From UBA2160 sp964588665 (GTDB lineage Bacteria; Chloroflexota; Dehalococcoidia; Lucifugimonadales; UBA1123), in NCBI GenBank assembly GCA_964588665.1, contig CAZPQQ010000001.1, forward strand, positions 62,001 through 126,000: 64,000 nucleotides of DNA, given 5' to 3'. The notes below the pieces were generated by a model. The model saw only the letters and a list, made by a program, of their open reading frames with translations, was not told the origin of the DNA and searched no databases. Made by a program: the position numbers and the translations under genes. Shown here piece after piece: positions 1-9,193 of this stretch (its first letter is position 1; the number at the start of each line of letters is the position of its first letter).

Positions 1-1
1 G

Positions 2-199
2 GCGCAGAAGCTGGCCAGCGGGCCGTCGGTGATCCACGGGCTGACCAAGAAGCTGGCTTACTCATCCGGTTCGCGCACTTTGGAAGAGCAGCTCTGGCTG
101 GAAGGCCAGACCAGCATCGTTTCGAGCACGACCGATGACCGTGCCGAGGGCATCCAAGCCTTCAGGGAGCGGCGCGAGCCCAAGTTCGTCGGGCGGTAG
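2..199 (+). CDS. Enoyl-CoA hydratase/isomerase family protein, C-terminal fragment
   Basis: The frame is open from the window edge and codes the last 65 residues of a protein ending in FRERREPKFVGR before TAG. The stretch with LEEQLWLEGQ, followed by DDRAEGIQAFRERR, is the usual C-terminus of crotonase-family enzymes, where the E-G-I-x-A-F-x-E-R-R helix closes the trimer. The family hydrates or isomerises acyl-CoA thioesters in the cytoplasm, mostly in beta-oxidation or related degradation. The active-site part lies outside the window, so the substrate cannot be judged. Confidence 0.8.
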   Translation, partial: AQKLASGPSVIHGLTKKLAYSSGSRTLEEQLWLEGQTSIVSSTTDDRAEGIQAFRERREPKFVGR

Positions 200-343
200 G
201 CGCTGGAGTGAGTCAGGGCTGGCGCCCAGTCCGCATGCATGGAGAATGTGGAGTTGGGCTTGGCCCTGAAGGGCCAGGGCGCCTTCGCGAGTGGCGGGCT
301 CGGCCTTCAGGCCGACCCCTGCCAAATCAACACCGTCCCGGAT

Positions 344-395
344 GCTAGAACCCCGCTTCCTTATCGGACACTCACGCACACGGTTCGAATCCACA
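344..395 (-). repeat. Remnant copy of the 3' end of the neighbouring dehydrogenase gene
   Basis: The bases from 344 (ctagaaccccgcttc) repeat, with a few changes, those at 457-500, which are the end of the next gene. Read on the minus strand the remnant still spells VSDKEAGF and a TAG stop, against VCDKEAGF and TAG in the intact gene. The rest of 200-457 holds no supportable gene, only this remnant and a REP-like element near 412-449. Confidence 0.55.
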
Positions 396-411
396 TCCGT
401 TCGCCCCTTCG

Positions 412-449
412 GCATGCTCAGGACTGGCTCTGAGCCTGTCGAAGGGCAG
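412..449. repeat. REP-like element
   Basis: The segment contains ctgagcctgtcgaaggg preceded by a partial inverted copy (cggcatgctcagg). The core GAGCCTGTCGAA recurs at 27001-27054, 32146-32222, 60717-61181 and 63018-63315. It lies between the crotonase fragment and the dehydrogenase end. Confidence 0.6.
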
Positions 450-457
450 CGCTTCGC

Positions 458-1411
458 CTAGAACCCCGCTTCTTTGTCGCACACGTACATGAACGGTTCG
501 TTGGCCAACCAGCGCCGCAAGTTCTCTTTGAATATCTGCTGGCGACCCGACCACATCTGCGGCGTCAGCGCCGAGGAGTGGGGCGAGATGATGACGTTGT
601 CCAGGTCCCAGTACGGACTGTCGGTCGGCAGAGGCTCGTGCTCGAAAGCGTCGATCCCCGCTCCGGCGATGCGTTTCTGTTGCAGCGTCACCCGCAGCGC
701 GTCCTCGTCGACGATGCCGCCGCGCGAGATGACAATCAGATGCGCAGAGGGCTTCATCAGCGCCAGGCGACGCGCGTCGATCATGCCCCGAGACTCGGTC
801 GTGAACGGCGCCGCCACGACGAACCAGTCCGACATCGCGAGCAACTCGTCGAGCCGATCGAGGCCCCAGATGTCCTTGACCTCGGGCGGCGCCGGATACG
901 GGCGCTTGTCCGCCGCGTAGACGTCCATCCCGAAGGCGTGAGCGCGGCGCGCCACCGCCATCCCGATGCCTCCAAGCGCTAGGATCCCCATGGTGCTCCC
1001 GCCGATCTGGACGATTGTGCGGTCGTACTTCGGCGTCTCCCAGTGGCGATTGCGCTGGTCTTCCATCATGTCATGGATTCGATGGGTGAAGCCGAGGATG
1101 ATCGACATGACGTGGTCGGCCATCGGCGCGGTGTGCGGGCCCTGAGCGTTCGTCAGGACGACGTCGCTGGCGACGAGTTCGGGGATCGCGACCAGCTTGT
1201 CGACGCCGGTGCCGGGGCAGTGCAGCCACCTGAGCCGGTCGGCGGCGACGAACACTTCTCGACTCGGCATGCCGAAAAACGCATCGGCGTCGGCGATCTC
1301 ACGCGCCTGTTCGTCAGGCGCCGTCGCGACGATAAACTCGACGTCAGGGAAGCTCTCCCGCAGATCGCCCACGAACGCATCGTCCGCGAGGGACGCAATT
1401 ACGACTTTCAT
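458..1411 (-). CDS. D-2-hydroxyacid dehydrogenase (NAD(P)-dependent)
   Basis: The 317-residue product has the layout of the D-isomer 2-hydroxyacid dehydrogenase family, which reduces 2-oxoacids with NAD(P)H in the cytoplasm. An N-terminal catalytic lobe is followed by a Rossmann segment (MGILALGGIG, about 141-150). The expected catalytic residues are present: Arg in ISRGG (about 230), Glu in DAFEHEP (about 257) and His in ISPHSS (about 278). The ATG at 1411 is chosen because AGGTGA lies seven bases upstream. An ATG six codons earlier has no ribosome binding site. It heads away from a gamma-glutamyltransferase gene on the same strand, with a 260-base gap between them. The substrate is not predictable. 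The last codons are duplicated at 344-376. Confidence 0.88.
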   Translation of the reverse strand: MKVVIASLADDAFVGDLRESFPDVEFIVATAPDEQAREIADADAFFGMPSREVFVAADRLRWLHCPGTGVDKLVAIPELVASDVVLTNAQGPHTAPMADHVMSIILGFTHRIHDMMEDQRNRHWETPKYDRTIVQIGGSTMGILALGGIGMAVARRAHAFGMDVYAADKRPYPAPPEVKDIWGLDRLDELLAMSDWFVVAAPFTTESRGMIDARRLALMKPSAHLIVISRGGIVDEDALRVTLQQKRIAGAGIDAFEHEPLPTDSPYWDLDNVIISPHSSALTPQMWSGRQQIFKENLRRWLANEPFMYVCDKEAGF

Positions 1412-1671
1412 TGTTGTCACCTGTTTCATTGTTAAGGGGGTGTTAGTGGGGTGAACTTGGAGAGACGCGGATCTGTCCCACCCGCCCGCCCCGAAGGTTT
1501 TCTGGGGGACGCCCCCAGGCCTCCGGGCAAGAGGCGGCGCCCCTTGCCAATCCCCGAGCCTGTTCGCAAAACTCCGCTCGGGTCGAATCGCGCCAGATGT
1601 GCGTACTGTCGGCGACGGATGAATCTCAGCGCCGTTCGTCATTCGAATTGTGTCCGTGTGTTCGCTGACGC

Positions 1672-3471
1672 CTACCAGGCCAACGCGTAGCACGCCCTGC
1701 GGGGGTCGCCGCCTGAGCTTAGCACGCCGTTCTCGGGGTCGCGGACGGACACGGTCGCGCCCATGCCGGCGTCGGAGACGGTCACGATCTGGTGCCCCAT
1801 CGCTCGGAGTTCGTCGACGGTCTGCAACGGGAATTCCGGCTCCAAGGCCAGTTGGCCTGGGTAGTAGGTGTGCGGGTAGAACGAGTTCGTGACGCTCGTG
1901 CTGGCGAATCTGGGCGCCTCGACGGCCTCCTGCGGATTCATGCCCCAGACCAGAGCGTTCAACAGAATCTGAAGGTTGCCTTGGGCCTGGTGGTCGCCGC
2001 CTGGGCAGCCGACCGTCATCACCGGCACGCCGTCTTTGGTGACGATGTAATTGATGAGCGTGGTCCTTGGCCGTTTGCCGGGCTCGAGCCGGTTGGGATG
2101 GCCGTCTTCGAAGTTGAACATCTCGATGCGGGTGCTCAGGGCGCATCCGAGCTCGGGGAAGAAGACCGACTTGGCGAACGAGCCGCCGCTGGGTGTGGCG
2201 CAGACCATGTTGCCGTCACGGTCGATGACGGAGATATGGGTCGTGCCGCCGTCGTCGCCCGCGTCGCCCGTTGACGCGACCGGTTCGGCGTTCGCGCGCG
2301 GCGCTCCGGTGAGCGTCGAATGACGCCACGGGTCGCCGGTCGGGGGCAGCTCGGGGTGCGCTTTCTTTGGATCGACAAGCTTGGCCCGTTCTGCGGCGTA
2401 CTCCTTCGACAGCAGGCCGTCGATCGGCACGTCGGCGAAATTAGGATCGCCGTAGTACGCCTGGCGGTCAGCCATCGCCAGCTTGACCGCCTCGGCGACG
2501 GTATGGACGTAGGCCGTCGAGTTATGGCCCATGGATTTCAGGTCGAAATGCTCGAGGATGTTCAGCGTCTGCAGCATCACCGAGCCCTGGGTCCAGGTTG
2601 ACTGGCCGTGGACCTCGTGGCCCATGAAGCTGGTCTTGACCGGGGTCTCGTACTGTGAGCGATAGGATGCCAGATCCTCCATGTCGAGGATTCCGTCGAC
2701 GCTGTTGCTGCCGTCGACGATCATCTCGGCGACCTCTCCTTCGTAGAAGGCGTCACGGGCGGCCGCGATGCCCGCCAGTCGATGACCGGGAGCGGCGTTT
2801 TCGGCGTCAACGAGTTTTCGGAGCGTGGCGCCCAGCGCGCTCTGCACCAACAGCGACCCGGCCGTGGGCGTCTCGCCGTTGTCGTAGAACACATCCGTCC
2901 CGCCCGGAGGGAATCGCTGAAACTGGCTCTTCCCCGCGGGCGATTCGAGGCGATCGATCATGTAGTCGTAGTTCGGGATGCCCCGCTCGGCGTATTGAAT
3001 CGACGGCGCGAGGACCTCGGCGGCGGTCTTCGTGCCGTACTTCTCCAGCAGCGAGAACAACGCGTCGACCACGCCGGGAACCGTAAATGCCATCGGCGCC
3101 AGCGGTCCGGGACCGGTGGGTATCTCCTCCTGGCCCTGGGACCGATACCAGTCGACGGTCGCCTTCTTCGGCGCCGTGCCCTGACCGCTCAGCGACAGTA
3201 GGTCGCCGCTCTCGGCGTGGTAGAGCATGAACACGCCCTCGGCGGCCAGCGAGTACGACGCGATGGGTTCGGTGACCGCGGCGGCGAAGCACGATGCGAC
3301 CACGGCGTCGAAGGCATTGCCTCCGGACAATAGCATTCGCATGCCGGCCATCGACGTCAAGTAGTGCCCGCTGGAGATGACCCCCTGCGTGCCGAAGACA
3401 ACCGGGCGGCCGGTGGCCTGTTGGCTGGCGTTGCCTTGTTCCATGGCCGATGCGTTCTGAGATGAAGTCAT
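1672..3471 (-). CDS. Gamma-glutamyltransferase family protein
   Basis: This 599-residue Ntn-hydrolase is of the gamma-glutamyltranspeptidase type. The family is made as one chain that cuts itself before a Thr, which then acts as nucleophile. Here that site is GGTTHISVIDRDGN, Thr410 with the usual TTH. The N-terminal SGGNAFDAVVA helix and the C-terminal GGPGGD-like loop (GCPGGDHQAQ) are also typical. No signal peptide is seen, so a cytoplasmic enzyme, or a member acting on another gamma-glutamyl or amide substrate, is likely. AAGGAG lies nine bases before the ATG. It sits 24 bases after an epimerase gene on the same strand, so co-transcription is plausible. A second family member is at 34124-35776, and the two are clearly divergent. 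Confidence 0.9.
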   Translation of the reverse strand: MTSSQNASAMEQGNASQQATGRPVVFGTQGVISSGHYLTSMAGMRMLLSGGNAFDAVVASCFAAAVTEPIASYSLAAEGVFMLYHAESGDLLSLSGQGTAPKKATVDWYRSQGQEEIPTGPGPLAPMAFTVPGVVDALFSLLEKYGTKTAAEVLAPSIQYAERGIPNYDYMIDRLESPAGKSQFQRFPPGGTDVFYDNGETPTAGSLLVQSALGATLRKLVDAENAAPGHRLAGIAAARDAFYEGEVAEMIVDGSNSVDGILDMEDLASYRSQYETPVKTSFMGHEVHGQSTWTQGSVMLQTLNILEHFDLKSMGHNSTAYVHTVAEAVKLAMADRQAYYGDPNFADVPIDGLLSKEYAAERAKLVDPKKAHPELPPTGDPWRHSTLTGAPRANAEPVASTGDAGDDGGTTHISVIDRDGNMVCATPSGGSFAKSVFFPELGCALSTRIEMFNFEDGHPNRLEPGKRPRTTLINYIVTKDGVPVMTVGCPGGDHQAQGNLQILLNALVWGMNPQEAVEAPRFASTSVTNSFYPHTYYPGQLALEPEFPLQTVDELRAMGHQIVTVSDAGMGATVSVRDPENGVLSSGGDPRRACYALAW

Positions 3472-3495
3472 TGCTTCGCGCTCCTTGGTTACGTC

Positions 3496-4221
3496 CTATT
3501 TCTTCCAGAAGTGATCGAGATTGTTGGTGGGCTCCCAGCCGAGGATTCGCTTCGCCTTTTCGTTTGCGAACTTGTTGTGTGGGAGGTCGGCGAAGACGTT
3601 GAATATCTCGCACTTTGACGGCAGCGTGTCCAGGTCGATAGTCAGAGCCGGACGGAACGCTTGGGCCGAGTCTTGCCACGTCACCGCAAACGGGATGATG
3701 TCCTGGCCGTCCGCCGAGTGGTCGTCGGGCCAGCGGAAATTGTAGAAGAGCAAGGTCAGTACGTGAACGTCGTGGCACTCAGTGAAGACCCGGCAGATCT
3801 CCTGGCCGAGCGACTTGGTGATGGCGTAGAGCTGTGTCCCTGACTGCGACGGGATGTCAGGGCTGAGCAGAAAGTCGTGGTTCTCGTACGTCGGTCCCGC
3901 GATGGTCCAGTGAGGCCCGGTGTTGATTACCCGCCGGATGCCGTGGTGGACCGCTGCGGCCATGGCGTCGTAGGTCCCCCGGGCGTTCACGTCGAATGCG
4001 ATCTGGCGATGGGGTCGCAACACGGATAGGTTGATGATGGCGTCCATGCCCTCGGCGGCTGCGATCACGCCGTCGAGGTCTGCGGCGTCCAATTGGAAGT
4101 ACTCGTGAGGTCCATCCGGCGGGTCGTTGATGTCCGTCAGACGCAGTGTGTGCTCGCCTTCCAGCGCTTTGACGACATGCGGGCCGAGTTGGCCGTTGGC
4201 TCCTAGAATCAGTACGTTCAT
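3496..4221 (-). CDS. NAD-dependent epimerase/dehydratase (extended SDR)
   Basis: The 241-residue protein starts with the nucleotide-binding motif LILGANGQLGPHV and has DLDG, then AAEGMDAIINLS, typical of extended SDRs such as UDP-glucose 4-epimerase relatives. The Tyr-x-x-x-Lys pair is seen as YAITKSLGQE (about residues 140-150). It is shorter than classical sugar epimerases (about 310), so it may be an atypical reductase or epimerase of unknown substrate. It lies directly upstream of the gamma-glutamyltransferase gene and downstream of a related epimerase on the same strand. This suggests a single catabolic transcript. Confidence 0.82.
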   Translation of the reverse strand: MNVLILGANGQLGPHVVKALEGEHTLRLTDINDPPDGPHEYFQLDAADLDGVIAAAEGMDAIINLSVLRPHRQIAFDVNARGTYDAMAAAVHHGIRRVINTGPHWTIAGPTYENHDFLLSPDIPSQSGTQLYAITKSLGQEICRVFTECHDVHVLTLLFYNFRWPDDHSADGQDIIPFAVTWQDSAQAFRPALTIDLDTLPSKCEIFNVFADLPHNKFANEKAKRILGWEPTNNLDHFWKK

Positions 4222-4286
4222 CTAAAGTCTACGTCCCCCCTGGTGGATATCCCGATTGGCGCTGGCCGAAAGATCAGGTGTGCTCA

Positions 4287-4979
4287 CTATCTCGTTGCGG
4301 GCTCGTATCCGAGTTGCCGGTTGGCCGTGGCGGTCAGAAAGCGTGCGTTGGGAACCGCTGACTGTATGTGGAAGACGTTCCAGGCGGTGACCGACCCCGC
4401 GTAACCTTCGGGCAGGTCCGCGGTCAGCGCCCTGTGCACCGCATCGTTCGCGTCGTCCGGGAATAAGGTGGAGGTCGATGCCGGGCCGCCGTCCCACGCC
4501 ATTTCACCTAGCCTGAGACACACAACCTCGAGTCTGCGCTCTCGCGCGAACTCCCTGCACACGAACTCGCCCAGGTGATAGCAAAGAATTGGCGTCTCCG
4601 TGGTCGGAACTGGACGCCACTTCTCGGTGACCGCGAAATTCTCGTCGTAGCCATGCATGAGGCTCAGCGAGCTCAGGAAGACGAGCCTCGGCACGCCCTC
4701 GTCGGTCGCGGCCTGCAGAAGGTTGTACGTGCATCGCGTGGCGGCGTCGAGCTGGTCGGAGACGCCGTCGGTCGGGTCCACGTGCCCGGGGTGGATGATG
4801 GCGTCCATGCCTCGGACGAGCGAGTTTGTGCTTTCGTCGTGACCCAGGTCGCATCGCGTAACCCCGGCTGCATCGGAGGCCGGCGCCCGGTCCGTGAGTC
4901 GTACGTCGTGTTTGCTCGACAGGTCAGACGCCAGGTGTTGCGCCAGTCTGTTGGAAGCGGAGGTGATCAGGATTCTCAT
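4287..4979 (-). CDS. NAD-dependent epimerase/dehydratase-like protein (second copy)
   Basis: The 230-residue product is a paralogue of the next gene, with RILITSASNRLAQHL in place of the usual G-x-x-G-x-x-G loop. Two glycines are replaced by Ser and Asn or Arg, so cofactor binding may be weak. The MDAIIHPGH strand and the VFLSSLS strand fit the SDR fold. The Tyr of the active site can be placed at CYHLGEFVCRE, but the expected Lys is Glu there (YHLGE). GAGGG lies eight bases before the ATG. It may be a regulatory or NAD(P)-sensing relative rather than a working epimerase. The fold assignment is fairly sure and the activity is not. Confidence 0.7.
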   Translation of the reverse strand: MRILITSASNRLAQHLASDLSSKHDVRLTDRAPASDAAGVTRCDLGHDESTNSLVRGMDAIIHPGHVDPTDGVSDQLDAATRCTYNLLQAATDEGVPRLVFLSSLSLMHGYDENFAVTEKWRPVPTTETPILCYHLGEFVCREFARERRLEVVCLRLGEMAWDGGPASTSTLFPDDANDAVHRALTADLPEGYAGSVTAWNVFHIQSAVPNARFLTATANRQLGYEPATR

Positions 4980-5047
4980 CGTTTCAACCCTCGGACGACG
5001 TTTGTTGGTTGTGTCAACAGATTCAGAGCCTGGCGTCGAGCCCTTTA

Positions 5048-5956
5048 TTAGTCGATCGAAAAGCCGCCGAGGATCTCATCGATCTCCCGGAGGTCGGTAT
5101 CCGAGAGATGCCAGTCGGCGGCCTTGGCGTTGTGCAGCACCTGCTCGGGAGATTTCGCGCCGACGATCGAAGATGAAACCGACGGGTGGGCGAGGGTCCA
5201 TGCGATGGCTAGCTGGACCAGGTCTCGGCCGTTGTCTCGCGCCCAACCCTGAAGGCGCTCTGCGATTTCCAGCGCCCCTTCGCCCGTGCTTCCGGTGAAA
5301 GCTGCCGCGGTGTGACGTTCGTCGTCGGGCGGGAAGACATGGCCGGGACTGTAGCGTCCCGTGAGCAATCCTTTTGCCAGGACCGAGTGCGGGATCACGC
5401 AGATGCCGTTCTCCAGGCAGGCGGGTAGAATGGACTCCTCGGGCTCGCGGCCGAACATGTGGTACCGAGGCTGAGAGCTGTGAATCGGTCCAAATTGGGT
5501 CGCCTCGACCGTCTGCGCCGCCGAGAAGTTGGAGATGCCGATGAACCTGATTTTGCCCTGATCCCGCAGGCGCAACAGGCTCGACATGGTCTCTTCGATG
5601 GGCCACTGTGGTTGAGGGCTGTGAAGCTGGTACAGGTCAACGTAATCCGTGCCCATCGTCTTGAGGCTGTTCTCGATGGCGCGATCCGTGTGATCTCTGG
5701 AGTGGTCGTCGCCGGAGAGCTTGGTCGCCAGGAAGACCTCGTTTCTGCGCCCTGCGATGGCGCGGCCGATTAGCTCTTCGCTGATGCGGTAACTCTCCGC
5801 GGTGTCGATGAAGGTCATCCCCGAGTCAATGGCCGTCTGCACCGTGGCGATGGCCTGCTGGTCGGCGACCGTGCCCATGCCGCCGCCTATCGGCCAGGCG
5901 CCGAAACATATCGCCGAAACGTCCGGGCCGTCACGTCCGAGCTGCCTGGTCTCCAT
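5048..5956 (-). CDS. Aldo/keto reductase
   Basis: The 302-residue TIM-barrel reductase has the catalytic set of the family: Asp51 and Tyr56 in DTAESYRISE, Lys79 in LATKLSG and His112 in YQLHSPQ. The family reduces aldehydes or ketones with NADPH in the cytoplasm. VGAKSPEQVLHNAKA near the C-terminus is the usual cofactor-phosphate loop. The ATG at 5956 follows GGAGG by about ten bases. An in-frame start fourteen codons earlier would add residues not seen in the family. It is the first gene of the minus-strand run of oxidoreductases, so it may act with the epimerases and the dehydrogenase downstream. Confidence 0.9.
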   Translation of the reverse strand: METRQLGRDGPDVSAICFGAWPIGGGMGTVADQQAIATVQTAIDSGMTFIDTAESYRISEELIGRAIAGRRNEVFLATKLSGDDHSRDHTDRAIENSLKTMGTDYVDLYQLHSPQPQWPIEETMSSLLRLRDQGKIRFIGISNFSAAQTVEATQFGPIHSSQPRYHMFGREPEESILPACLENGICVIPHSVLAKGLLTGRYSPGHVFPPDDERHTAAAFTGSTGEGALEIAERLQGWARDNGRDLVQLAIAWTLAHPSVSSSIVGAKSPEQVLHNAKAADWHLSDTDLREIDEILGGFSID

Positions 5957-6110
5957 ACGGTCAACGCCTCCGAAAGGTGATGTACGGCAGTTTATCACGA
6001 GACGGCGAAATCGCTGGATTCAGCACCCGGATCGTCTGCAGACGGCGCCCGAACAGGGGCACGTCCGGATCGGTTAAAAGCTCTCGGCGAATGACTACCG
6101 GAGCCGGTGG

Positions 6111-7580
6111 TCACAATGGCGGGTCGCCGTGTTTGCTCCTGAAGTTGGTCGCCTGCTCGAACGCGTAGGCCACGCGGAGCATCGCCTCTTCGCCTAGAGA
6201 CTTGCCGAGGATTTGCAAGCCGACGGGCAAGCCCTCGGACATTCCGGCGGGAACTGATATCCCGGGGATGCCCGCGATGTTAGCCGGAAGCGTCAGCACG
6301 TCGTTGAGGTACATCTGCATCGGGTCGGCGGTCTTGGCGCCGAGCTTGAACGCCACCGATGGGCTGGTCGCGGTGACGAGGGCGTCGAACTCGCTGAACA
6401 CCTCATCGAACTCACGGCGGATCAGAGTGCGAACCCGTTGCGCTTTCAGGTAGAAGGCGTCGACGTAGCCGGCGGACAGCGAGTAAGTCCCGAGCATGAT
6501 GCGACGCTTGACCTCGGGACCGAAGCCTTCCTGACGGGTCTTCTCGAGGGCGTCCCACATGCTGTCGGCCTCTTGCGCCGAGAATCCGTACTTCACGCCG
6601 TCGTACCGGGCCAGGTTGGCGGAACATTCGGACGGCGCAATGATGTAGTAGACGGCCAGAGCGTACGGGGTGTGCGGCAACGACACTTCGCCGATCTCCG
6701 CGCCCAGACTCTCGATCACCTTGATTGCATCCCGAGTCGCCTGTTCCACGCCCGGCTCCATCCCTTCGACGAAATACTCTTTGGGCACACCGATTCGCAG
6801 GCCCTTCAGGTCCGTTTGCAACGACTTGGTGTAGTCGGGCGGGTCGTAGACGATGGACGTGGAATCGCGCAGGTCGTGGCCGGCCACGGCGTTGAGCACG
6901 GTCGCGCAGTCACGAACGTCCCTGGTCAGCGGGCCGATCTGGTCGAGGCTGCTGGCGAACGCGACTAGTCCGTATCTACTTACGAGGCCGTACGTGGGCT
7001 TCATGCCGACGACGCCGCACAGTGCGCCCGGCTGCCGGATGCTGCCTCCGGTGTCGGAGCCGAGAGAGTAGAAGCACTCGCTCGCAGCCACCGCGGCTGC
7101 GGGGCCGCCGCTGCTTCCGCCGGGTACGCGGTCGAAGTCCCATGGGTTGTGAGTCGGGAAGAACGCGGAGTTCTCGGTGGACGATCCCATTGCGAACTCG
7201 TCCATGTTCCCCTTGCCCACCAATACCGCCCCTTCTCGGTACAGTCGTTCGGTCACGGTGGCGTTGTAGGGAGGCACGAAGTTCTCCAGCATCCGGGAAG
7301 AGCACGTCGTGCGCACGCCGTCTGTGCAGATCACGTCCTTGAGCTGCATCGGTATTCCCGTCAACGGCGCGGCGTCACCTCGTGCGATGCGTTGGTCGGC
7401 CTGTTTCGCCTGCTCCAGGGCGAGGTCGCGAGTCACGGTGACGAAGGCGCCGACGCTGTCTTCGACCTGGTCGATTCGCGCCAGCGACGCCTCGGTCAGT
7501 TCGACAGACGAGACCTCGCGGCTGTCCAGCAAATCCCGCGCTTCGTGAGCCGTCAGTGTGGCAAGTTGTCGGTCGGCCAT
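6111..7580 (-). CDS. gatA: Asp-tRNA(Asn)/Glu-tRNA(Gln) amidotransferase subunit A
   Basis: The 489-residue amidase is the size of GatA. It releases ammonia from glutamine for conversion of misacylated Glu-tRNA(Gln) or Asp-tRNA(Asn) in the GatCAB complex. The Ser-cisSer-Lys triad is visible: Lys81 in IPMQLKDV, Ser156 in PGGSSGGP and Ser180 in SDTGGSIRQPG. The start ATG overlaps the gatC stop by one base (TAATG), so translation is coupled. The open frame runs far upstream of this ATG, but that part lies over gatC in another frame and is not used. gatB is not in the window. Confidence 0.97.
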   Translation of the reverse strand: MADRQLATLTAHEARDLLDSREVSSVELTEASLARIDQVEDSVGAFVTVTRDLALEQAKQADQRIARGDAAPLTGIPMQLKDVICTDGVRTTCSSRMLENFVPPYNATVTERLYREGAVLVGKGNMDEFAMGSSTENSAFFPTHNPWDFDRVPGGSSGGPAAAVAASECFYSLGSDTGGSIRQPGALCGVVGMKPTYGLVSRYGLVAFASSLDQIGPLTRDVRDCATVLNAVAGHDLRDSTSIVYDPPDYTKSLQTDLKGLRIGVPKEYFVEGMEPGVEQATRDAIKVIESLGAEIGEVSLPHTPYALAVYYIIAPSECSANLARYDGVKYGFSAQEADSMWDALEKTRQEGFGPEVKRRIMLGTYSLSAGYVDAFYLKAQRVRTLIRREFDEVFSEFDALVTATSPSVAFKLGAKTADPMQMYLNDVLTLPANIAGIPGISVPAGMSEGLPVGLQILGKSLGEEAMLRVAYAFEQATNFRSKHGDPPL

Positions 7581-7870
7581 TACTCCAGCACCGCCCGGAC
7601 CCGGATGTGATCGTCTTCGCGGTTCGGCGCGTTCGCCATGACCTCCTCGACGGTCGATGACGGGTGGACCTCGTCGTCGCGCATCACCGACACGACGTCC
7701 ACGGAGTGGCCCGTGGGCTCGACGCCGTCGGTGTCCACCTGGTTGAGGATGCCGATGTTCTCCAGGATGTTCGACATCTGGTCGCGCATCAACTCGATCT
7801 CGGCGTCGGTCATGCCCACGCGGGTCAACGCGCTGAGGTGGCGCACTTCGTCGAAGGAAATCGGCTCCAT
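7580..7870 (-). CDS. gatC: Asp-tRNA(Asn)/Glu-tRNA(Gln) amidotransferase subunit C
   Basis: The 96-residue protein begins ISFDEVRHLSALTRVGMTD, continues with a helical part, and ends with LREDD-like NREDDHIR. This is the standard pattern of GatC, a small clamp that wraps around GatA and holds it to GatB. It is the first gene of a two-gene unit with gatA, with a one-base overlap. It diverges from the aspartate-dehydrogenase-like gene at 8068, leaving about 200 bases for both promoters. Confidence 0.95.
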   Translation of the reverse strand: MEPISFDEVRHLSALTRVGMTDAEIELMRDQMSNILENIGILNQVDTDGVEPTGHSVDVVSVMRDDEVHPSSTVEEVMANAPNREDDHIRVRAVLE

Positions 7871-8067
7871 GTATGGTCTCCTGTGACTGCTTGGTCAGGC
7901 GGAAGTGTAACAAAGGCCCTCGGGGCGGGCAACAACAGGCGGGTTCGGCACTGAGTTCAGACACTCGGGCGCACTCGATTCCAGCGGCCCGCCGCAGACA
8001 TCCGATGCATCGATCGAAGCGTCTGGGCGCCTTTGACACTGCGAACAGGCGGCACTACTATGTGCCC

Positions 8068-8883
8068 ATGAACGCCGTGAGATCGATAGGCATAGCGGGT
8101 TGCGGCACGATAGGCCGCAAGGTTGCGACCGAACTCGACAGCGGGGCCGTCCCCGGCGCGAGACTGGCGGCCATAACCTCTCGCGACTTGGACAAGGCGC
8201 GCGGCTTCGCGGCCACGCTCGACGCCCCGCCGCAGGTGGTGTCACTTGCTGAGATGATGCCGTTGGTGGGCCTGGTCGTCGAAGCGGCCCCCGCCGACGC
8301 CCTGGCGGAGATCGCGACGGCCACGTTGTCGGCTGGCAATGACCTGATGGTGTTGAGTTGCGGCGCGCTCCTCGACGGATCCGAGCTGTTCGACCTAGCC
8401 GAGCGCAACGACGCAACGATCTTCGTGCCGTCGGGCGCCATCGCCGGATTGGACGGCGTGGCGTCTTCTGCCGCGGGTCGGATCGACTCGATCACGATGG
8501 TCAGTCGCAAGCCTCCCGCCGGACTGCGCGGGGCGCCCGGCATCGACGCGGCCGGCGTGGACCTGGACTCGGTGGTTGAGCCGACGCTGGTGTTCGACGG
8601 GCCCGTGACGGAGGCGTGCCGCCTGTTCCCCGCCAACGTGAACGTCTCAGCCGCGTTGAGCCTGGCCGGAATCGGTCCACACGAGACGAGCATCCGAATC
8701 TACGCCGACCCCACGGTGAGTCGCAACACCCACGAAATTCTGGCGGAAGGCGAGTTCGGTAGATTGACGATCAAGATCGAAAACGTGCCGTCGCCTTCGA
8801 ACCCGAAGACGGGAATCCTGACTGCACTGTCGGCCCTGGCGACCCTGCGCCGCATCACATCCCACGTGCAGATCGGGACGTAA
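8068..8883 (+). CDS. L-aspartate dehydrogenase-like protein
   Basis: The 271-residue protein has an N-terminal Rossmann motif GIAGCGTIGRKVA (8-20) and a C-terminal half with FPANVNVSAALSLAG and SNPKTG. This is the arrangement of NadX/aspartate dehydrogenase (DUF108 family). Characterised members oxidise aspartate to iminoaspartate for NAD synthesis. Others belong to catabolic clusters, and no quinolinate synthase gene is nearby, so the pathway is open. The ATG at 8068 starts just before the Rossmann strand. No clear ribosome binding site precedes it, and an upstream extension of 65 codons has no family resemblance. Confidence 0.83.
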   Translation: MNAVRSIGIAGCGTIGRKVATELDSGAVPGARLAAITSRDLDKARGFAATLDAPPQVVSLAEMMPLVGLVVEAAPADALAEIATATLSAGNDLMVLSCGALLDGSELFDLAERNDATIFVPSGAIAGLDGVASSAAGRIDSITMVSRKPPAGLRGAPGIDAAGVDLDSVVEPTLVFDGPVTEACRLFPANVNVSAALSLAGIGPHETSIRIYADPTVSRNTHEILAEGEFGRLTIKIENVPSPSNPKTGILTALSALATLRRITSHVQIGT

Positions 8884-9193
8884 TGCCGGTTTCGTGTTGA
8901 CGCGCGACAAGACCGTTCGCCCTGAGCAACGTAATGACCGCGCGGCGGGCGATGCATATGGCAGCAACGGTCGTTTGCGAACTGTCATGCTGAGACCGTA
9001 GGCGAAGCATCTGAGGCCCCGCAGGGAGCCAAGTATCGCGTTTAGCCAGATCCTTCGGCTTCGCTCAGGATGACATTGGAAGAAGCCGTTACTTGGAAGC
9101 TTGTCGAAGGGTAGCGACGGCGAGGCTGGCGTGCACTACAGACGTCATGGTCGAGCGATCTATACCTTACCGAATCGTGGAAGGAGTCATGCT
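8884..9193. other. Intergenic region with a REP-like hairpin
   Basis: No gene is seen. The part 9000-9110 contains catctgaggccccgcaggg and ccttcggcttcgctcaggat, arranged as imperfect inverted pieces, followed by agcttgtcgaaggg. This resembles the dispersed REP-type elements elsewhere in the window. Confidence 0.4.

Noticed and set aside
380..395. GGTTCGAATCC-like T-loop that could be a tRNA 3' end
   Set aside because: No acceptor or anticodon arm can be drawn around it, and the bases align with the tail of the dehydrogenase gene.
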